From Frankiaceae bacterium (GTDB lineage Bacteria; Actinomycetota; Actinomycetes; JAVEEB01), in contig JAVEEB010000256.1 of NCBI GenBank assembly GCA_030840665.1, positions 1-13,149 on the forward strand: 13,149 nt of DNA. The letters run 5' to 3'. This document shows, one piece after another, positions 9,225 to 13,149 of this stretch (the stretch's first letter is position 1; each line of letters opens with the position of its first letter). The position numbers and the translations under genes were made by a program. The notes below the pieces were generated by a model. That model searched no databases, was not told the DNA's origin, and was given only the letters and a program-made list of their open reading frames with translations.

Positions 9225-10598
9225 CTAGCTCGTCACCTGGGCTTGTGCCGCTGCCAGTGCTTGGTGAATCTCGTCAGCGGTCACCGTCTTTCCGGTGGCG
9301 GCCTCTGCCATGAAGTTCGTCATGGCGGTGCCGACGAGCGTCTCGAACTGGCTCTCCGCCGGGACGGGCGGCATGGGTGCCGCGCTGTTGGCGAGGATGT
9401 CCTTGAACACCGTGACGTTCGGCGTCTGGAAGGCCGGATCGGTGTACGCCGACTGGATCGACGGCAGCGAGCCGTACGTCTTGTTGAGGATCATCTGCTC
9501 GTCGGTGCTCGTCATGAAGTTGACGAACTTCAGAGCCGCGTCCTGGTACTTCGTGTTCTTGAAGACGCCGAGGTTGATGCCGGCGACCATGCTCGTGATC
9601 TTCTTGCCACCGGCGGGCATGGTGGCCGGGAGCGGGATCGGCGCGACACCGATGTCAGCGTCGTTCATGCCGAAGTTCTTCAGGGAGCCCGAGGCCGCCT
9701 GCCAGAACACCATGGACGTCACGCCCGTCGCGAAGTCCTTGAGCGCGTCGGTGCCCTTCGAGTACTGACCGTCGGACGGGTTGACGATCTTGTCCGTCTG
9801 CATGAAGTCGACGTACTGCTTGATGGCCGCGACGTTCTGCGGCGTGTCGAACGTCGCCTTGCCCGCGGCGTCGAAGAACGAGCCGCCCTGCTGCTGGCTG
9901 AGCATGAATGCGCTGTGGATGTTCTCCGTCTTGCTGCCACCCTCGAGGGCGAGTGCCCAGTGGCTCGCCGTCGTGAGTTTCTTGGCGTCGGCCGTGAACT
10001 CGTCCCACGTCGCGGGCGGCGCCGTGATGCCGGCGGCGGCGAACTGCTTCTTGTTGTAGTACAGGCCGTACGCGAGGCTGTAGATCGGCACCGCTGTCGG
10101 CGGCTGGCCCGTGGCGCCGGTCGCCGACAGGCTGCCTGCGAGGAACTTGTCCTTGCCGCCGATCTTCGCCATCGCGGCGTCATCGAACGGCAGGAAGGCC
10201 CCGGTCGCCTGGACGGATGCCGACCACGTGTTGCCGATGTTGACGACGTCCGGGCCCTGGCCCGAGGTGGTGGCCGCGAGCACGCGGTTGAGGAGGTCGG
10301 ACCACGGGACGACCTCGACGTTGACCGTGATGCCGGTCTGCGCCTTGAACTTGTCCAGCTCCGGCTGGAGCACGGCCTTGTCGTTCTCGAGGCTCGTGCC
10401 CTGGTTGCTCGCCCAGTAGGTCAGGGTCTGGCCCTTGTCGGCCATCGGGTCGCCGGTGGCACCGGACGCCGAGGCCCCGCCTGAGCTGCTTGTGCTGCCC
10501 GTGCTGCCAGCACTGCTCGAGCTGCTCGAACTGCAGGCCGCGAGTGGCGCGAGAACCAGCGCCATGGCGGTCGCGGTCGCGATCTTGGAGAGTCGCAC
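9225..10598 (-). CDS. Sugar-binding lipoprotein of ABC importer (extracellular solute-binding protein family 1)
   Basis: This 457-residue protein captures the sugar outside the membrane and delivers it to the two permeases. The signal peptide MRLSKIATATAMALVLAPLAAC ends in the lipobox LAAC with the lipidated cysteine C22. A Ser/Gly/Thr-rich spacer (23-50) follows. The mature part starts with TLTYWASNQG and contains the family pattern of a first lobe ending near GPDVVNIGNTW, then FLPFDD and YGLYYNKKQFAAAGI. The GTG at 10598 has the purine-rich GGAAGGAAA upstream and gives a proper signal peptide. The frame extends to 10802 without a better start. First gene of the operon; its promoter lies in the divergent region shared with the ROK regulator. 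Glucuronide binding is inferred from the operon, not from residues. Confidence 0.93.
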   Translation of the reverse strand: MRLSKIATATAMALVLAPLAACSSSSSSSAGSTGSTSSSGGASASGATGDPMADKGQTLTYWASNQGTSLENDKAVLQPELDKFKAQTGITVNVEVVPWSDLLNRVLAATTSGQGPDVVNIGNTWSASVQATGAFLPFDDAAMAKIGGKDKFLAGSLSATGATGQPPTAVPIYSLAYGLYYNKKQFAAAGITAPPATWDEFTADAKKLTTASHWALALEGGSKTENIHSAFMLSQQQGGSFFDAAGKATFDTPQNVAAIKQYVDFMQTDKIVNPSDGQYSKGTDALKDFATGVTSMVFWQAASGSLKNFGMNDADIGVAPIPLPATMPAGGKKITSMVAGINLGVFKNTKYQDAALKFVNFMTSTDEQMILNKTYGSLPSIQSAYTDPAFQTPNVTVFKDILANSAAPMPPVPAESQFETLVGTAMTNFMAEAATGKTVTADEIHQALAAAQAQVTS

Positions 10599-10697
10599 GT
10601 TGTTTCCTTCCGATTCGAGGAGCCGAGGGTTTGACACCGTCGGGGTGGCGGGCGGACTCGGTAATCGAGTTCCTGCACCCCTTCCTCCAAGTGTTGT

Positions 10698-10726
10698 AGC
10701 ATTCCCGTCGATCGGCGTTGAGTCAA
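10698..10726 (-). promoter_or_regulatory. Candidate promoter of the glucuronide operon
   Basis: Read on the - strand, TTGACT (10726-10721) is a good -35 and AATGCT (10703-10698) a moderate -10 with a 17-nt spacer. The extended sequence TGCTACAAC just downstream offers an alternative -10. Transcription would start near 10690, leaving a leader of about 90 nt before the binding-protein GTG. Confidence 0.45.
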
Positions 10727-10745
10727 GGCAAGAAGCCCGGCATTT

Positions 10746-10763
10746 CAACTTTGTTACCAACTT
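10746..10763. promoter_or_regulatory. Candidate operator: CAACTT direct repeat
   Basis: CAACTT (10746-10751), TGTTAC, CAACTT (10758-10763) is a 12-bp-period direct repeat in the only AT-rich patch of the divergent region. It lies 20 nt upstream of the -35 of the binding-protein promoter. The location suits a binding site for the adjacent ROK regulator or for an activator. It is not a clean palindrome, so the assignment is tentative. Confidence 0.3.
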
Positions 10764-10836
10764 CTTGGCCGGTTGGGCGTAAGGAAATTCGGGAATCGGC
10801 ACGGCTCGCCGACATCGCCCGGCGGCGGGGCTGATC

Positions 10837-10842
10837 TATGCT
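10837..10842 (+). promoter_or_regulatory. Candidate -10 of the ROK regulator gene
   Basis: TATGCT fits TANNNT and lies 56 nt before the regulator ATG. No good -35 is visible at 16-18 nt upstream, so expression may be weak or activator-dependent. The rest of the 300-nt divergent region holds no ORF I can support. Confidence 0.35.
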
Positions 10843-10898
10843 GCGGCGACGCGGAGCGGGACCGATGTGCCGGGCCGGCTGTAGAGGAGCGCGATTCG

Positions 10899-12113
10899 AT
10901 GGCGAGGCCCCGCACGACCAACCCGCGGGACCTCCGCAAGAGCAACCGCGCCACGGCATTGACGGCGGTCTACTTCGACGGGCCGATGAGCAGGCAGGGC
11001 ATCGCCGACGCTGCGGGCGTCAGCCCCGCCACGGTGAGCAACCTGGTCACGGAGCTCCTCGAGCAGGGCGCGATCGTCGAATCCGGCGCGCAGGAATCCG
11101 CCGGCGGTCGCCCGCGTGCCCTGCTGCGAATGAATCCCGACTACGGGTTCGTCGTCGGTGTCGATGTCGGTGAAACCGCTGTGCTGGTGGAGATTTTCGA
11201 CCTCGAGATGAAGGTGCGCGCGTCCCACAGCGCGACGCCCGAGTCGCCGGGCCTGGATGCCGCGGAGACGGTGGAGCAGATCCTCGACGGGCTCGACCGC
11301 GTGATTGCGGAGTCGGGCGTCGACCCCGCGCTCATCCTCGGCGTCGGCGTGGGTGTCCCCGGGCTCGTCGAACACGGCAGCGACGCAGCGGTGTATGCGC
11401 AGACCCTCGGTTGGGACGGCGTGCCGATCGGCGCGCTGCTCCGCAAGGGCACAGATCTGCCGTTGGTCATCGACAACGGTGCCACCGCATTTGGTCAGGC
11501 GGAGAAGTGGTTCGGCGCGGGGCGCGGCGCGGAGGACGCGGTCATCGTGCTGCTCGGCACGGGCACCGGCGTCAGCATCTTCACCGACGGTGAGCCGTAC
11601 CGCGGCGCGTCCAGCAGCGCGGGCGAATGGGGCCACACGACGGTTGTGGTCGACGGCCGGCTCTGCCGGTGCGGGGCGTCGGGCTGCCTGGAGGCCTACG
11701 TCGGCGGCCGGGCGATCGTCGACCGGTACGACCAGCTGCGCCGCCGCCCGCCGGCCAGCACCGGTGGCGACCTCGTCGACCGGATGACCGGGATCGCGCA
11801 CGCCGGTCCGGCCGACCGGTCGGCCACGAAGGTGATGAGCGAGACGGCCACCTACCTCGGCGCGGGCATTGCCGACCTGATCAACCTGTTCAACCCCGAA
11901 CGCATCGTCGTGGGCGGTTGGGTCGCCCAGCTGTTGGGCGCCGAACTGCTCGCGGCGGCCCGGGACGTCGCTTCCCGCCACGCACTGCGGATGCCGTTTC
12001 GCGACGTGGCCATCGTGGCGGCGGAGTTGGGCCGGGACGCAGTCGCGCTCGGAGCCGCGACGTTGCCGATGAGCCGCTTCCTGGCCTCCGGAGCCGAACA
12101 CCCCCCGCGCTGA
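10899..12113 (+). CDS. ROK-family transcriptional regulator
   Basis: This 404-residue protein is probably the sugar-responsive repressor of the divergent operon. A winged helix-turn-helix is at about 28-55 (SRQGIADAAGVSPATVSNLV at 31-50). The sugar-kinase-like ROK fold follows: a first phosphate loop region (VVGVDVGETAVL), DNGATAFGQAE at 192-202, and LLGTGTGVSIF. The ROK zinc signature has E243 and H246 in GEWGH and cysteines C256, C258 and C263 in CRCGASGCLE. In ROK kinases the catalytic Asp sits in NDAN; here the equivalent is NGAT (G194, T196), so kinase activity is unlikely and a pure regulator is favoured. The ATG at 10899 follows GAGGAG (10884-10889) at 9 nt and fits the HTH start. An extended frame back to 10773 has no SD. 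The ligand is inferred to be a glucuronide or its product. Confidence 0.92.
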   Translation: MARPRTTNPRDLRKSNRATALTAVYFDGPMSRQGIADAAGVSPATVSNLVTELLEQGAIVESGAQESAGGRPRALLRMNPDYGFVVGVDVGETAVLVEIFDLEMKVRASHSATPESPGLDAAETVEQILDGLDRVIAESGVDPALILGVGVGVPGLVEHGSDAAVYAQTLGWDGVPIGALLRKGTDLPLVIDNGATAFGQAEKWFGAGRGAEDAVIVLLGTGTGVSIFTDGEPYRGASSSAGEWGHTTVVVDGRLCRCGASGCLEAYVGGRAIVDRYDQLRRRPPASTGGDLVDRMTGIAHAGPADRSATKVMSETATYLGAGIADLINLFNPERIVVGGWVAQLLGAELLAAARDVASRHALRMPFRDVAIVAAELGRDAVALGAATLPMSRFLASGAEHPPR

Positions 12114-12144
12114 CCGGCTGGGAACGGGCTCGGGCTCCACCGTA

Positions 12145-12172
12145 TTGCGATTGCGTCCTTGCGATTGCGTCC
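12145..12172 (+). repeat. Perfect 14-bp tandem duplication upstream of the AMIN-like gene
   Basis: TTGCGATTGCGTCC occurs twice without a gap (12145-12158 and 12159-12172). Each copy is itself a near-repeat of TTGCGA/TTGCGT, giving four TTGCG cores with spacings of 6 and 8 bp. It lies 83 nt upstream of the next start codon. It may be a regulatory site, a source of -35-like elements, or a simple slippage duplication. Confidence 0.7.
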
Positions 12173-12217
12173 CGGGATGTCAACCGATTCTCCGGGGGCC
12201 GCGTCTCATGGGCAGGT

Positions 12218-12230
12218 CGGCAACTTGCCG
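12218..12230. promoter_or_regulatory. Small palindrome before the AMIN-like gene
   Basis: CGGCAA-C-TTGCCG is a perfect 13-nt inverted repeat ending 11 nt before the SD of the next gene. It could be an operator or a short mRNA stem. It is short enough that chance cannot be excluded. Confidence 0.3.
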
Positions 12231-12254
12231 TACCGCATGACAAGGAGGTGCGCG

Positions 12255-13149
12255 ATGTTCGACACCGCGCGCAGGACCGTCGCCGTCCTGGCCACGGCCG
12301 GCCTACTGCCCGTCCTCGGCGCCGGCACGGCCGACGCCGTCGTGACGGCCCCGTACGGCACGGCGCCCGTCATCGCGAGCCACCCGGGTACGGGCACGCC
12401 ACTCGTCACCGGCCTCCGGAGCGGCCGGCACGTCGGCTTCGACCGTCTGGTGCTGCAGTTCGCAGGCCGCATGCCGAGCTACGACATCCGTTACGTGCCG
12501 CAGCTCTACCAGGACGGCTCGGGAAATCTGGTGTCGCTGGCCGGCGCGAAGGACCTGCAGATCCGGCTCGACGGCACCGCTGCGCACACGGCCTCCGGCA
12601 CCAGTTCGCTGACGACGAGCACTCATGGGACGCCGCTGTTTCCCGCGCTGCGCGAGTGGAAGCTGATCGGTGACTTCGAAGGCGTCGTGACGATCGGCGC
12701 CGGCGTTCGCGAGACCCTCCCGTTCCGCGTCATCGAGCTGTCGAACCCGCGGCGGCTCGTGATCGACGTCCTGCACCCGCTGCCAGCCCTGACAAGCACG
12801 GCGCCGAAGTCGGGCGCCCCGCTCGCGACCAGCGCGGCGCAGCTCACCGGGATCCGCATCGCGACGCATGCCACGTACGACAGAGTTGTGTTCCAGTTCA
12901 GCGGAAAGGCGCCGGGTTACGACGTGAGATACGTGCCAGTCGTGTACGCCGACGCGTCCGGCCAGCCGGTTTCCCTCAACGGCAGCGCTTTCCTCAACGT
13001 GACCTTCAAGCCGGCGGCCGCGCACCGCGACGACGGCACGTCGACGTACACGGGCTCCCGCGACCTCAAGCGGTCGACCGGGCAGGTCCGTGAGGTTGAG
13101 TTGTCCGGCGATTTCGAAGCGGTGCTGAGTTTCGGGATCGGCCTGCACA
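12255..13149 (+). CDS. Secreted protein with two tandem AMIN-like domains (3' end outside the window)
   Basis: The frame is open from ATG 12255 to the window edge (298 residues) with AAGGAGGTG 4 nt upstream, an excellent ribosome binding site. The N-terminus is a Sec signal peptide: RR near residue 6, hydrophobic VAVLATAGLLPVLGAG, and cleavage probably after A28 (TADA). The remainder is two copies of one domain. Copy 1 (about 50-175) reads FDRLVLQFAGRMPSYDIRYV and later GDFEGVVTIGAGV, then RLVIDVLHPLP. Copy 2 (about 196 onwards) reads YDRVVFQFSGKAPGYDVRYV and later GDFEAVLSFGIGL. This pattern matches the AMIN-like domain of actinobacterial exported proteins, whose relatives bind cell-wall components. 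The function here is unknown. It follows the ROK gene by 141 nt with its own leader and need not belong to the glucuronide locus. Confidence 0.8.
   Translation, partial: MFDTARRTVAVLATAGLLPVLGAGTADAVVTAPYGTAPVIASHPGTGTPLVTGLRSGRHVGFDRLVLQFAGRMPSYDIRYVPQLYQDGSGNLVSLAGAKDLQIRLDGTAAHTASGTSSLTTSTHGTPLFPALREWKLIGDFEGVVTIGAGVRETLPFRVIELSNPRRLVIDVLHPLPALTSTAPKSGAPLATSAAQLTGIRIATHATYDRVVFQFSGKAPGYDVRYVPVVYADASGQPVSLNGSAFLNVTFKPAAAHRDDGTSTYTGSRDLKRSTGQVREVELSGDFEAVLSFGIGLH

Noticed and set aside
10599..10802. N-terminal extension of the sugar-binding protein
   Set aside because: It would place 68 residues before a clear lipoprotein signal peptide and cover the promoter. The GTG at 10598 has a good SD.
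10773..10898. N-terminal extension of the ROK regulator
   Set aside because: No SD at the upstream start, and the extra residues are unrelated to ROK proteins. GAGGAG precedes the ATG at 10899.
12303..13148. 281-codon - strand frame at the window end
   Set aside because: The + strand frame has a perfect SD, a signal peptide and an internal domain repeat, so the opposite frame is a shadow.

Overview
This is a high-GC bacterial window whose gene order and gene style point to Actinomycetota. The supporting signs are the hom-thrC-thrB-rho order, a Rho with a long charged N-terminal insertion, GTG starts with strong Shine-Dalgarno (SD) sequences, a sugar ABC importer without its own ATPase, and a secreted protein with AMIN-like repeats. 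The sequence alone does not settle the family or genus.

Region 1 (1-2678, + strand) is a threonine biosynthesis operon. It holds the C-terminal two thirds or so of homoserine dehydrogenase (hom, cut by the window edge), threonine synthase (thrC, 4-nt overlap with hom) and homoserine kinase (thrB, 3 nt after thrC). Together they convert aspartate semialdehyde to threonine. A GC-rich hairpin follows thrB.

Region 2 (2679-5456, + strand) is the transcription termination factor gene rho. It is preceded by about 480 nt without a convincing gene. That stretch contains a plausible promoter and then a leader of about 330 nt packed with consecutive hairpins up to the rho SD. The Rho protein (741 aa) carries an Asn/Arg/Asp/Gly-rich, low-complexity insertion built from RND, RNDNA and NRDRG units. 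A strong hairpin at 5427-5456 separates rho from the convergent operon and probably serves both.

Region 3 (5479-12113) looks like a self-contained glucuronide utilisation locus. On the - strand, in order of transcription, are a lipoprotein sugar-binding protein, two MalF/MalG-type permeases and an E. coli UidA-like beta-glucuronidase of 603 aa. Divergent from it is a ROK-family repressor. The enzyme has no signal peptide, so intact glucuronides are probably imported and cleaved in the cytoplasm. No ATPase is encoded here, so the importer probably borrows a shared MsiK-type ATPase. The 300-nt divergent intergenic region holds candidate promoters and a CAACTT direct repeat that could be an operator.

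Region 4 (12114-13149, + strand) begins with a perfect 14-bp tandem duplication, followed by a secreted protein with two tandem AMIN-like domains. This gene runs off the window edge.

The observations most worth a second look are the multi-hairpin rho leader, the repeat-built disordered insertion in Rho, and the glucuronide locus placed directly after rho. No defence system, CRISPR array, tRNA, rRNA or mobile element was seen.
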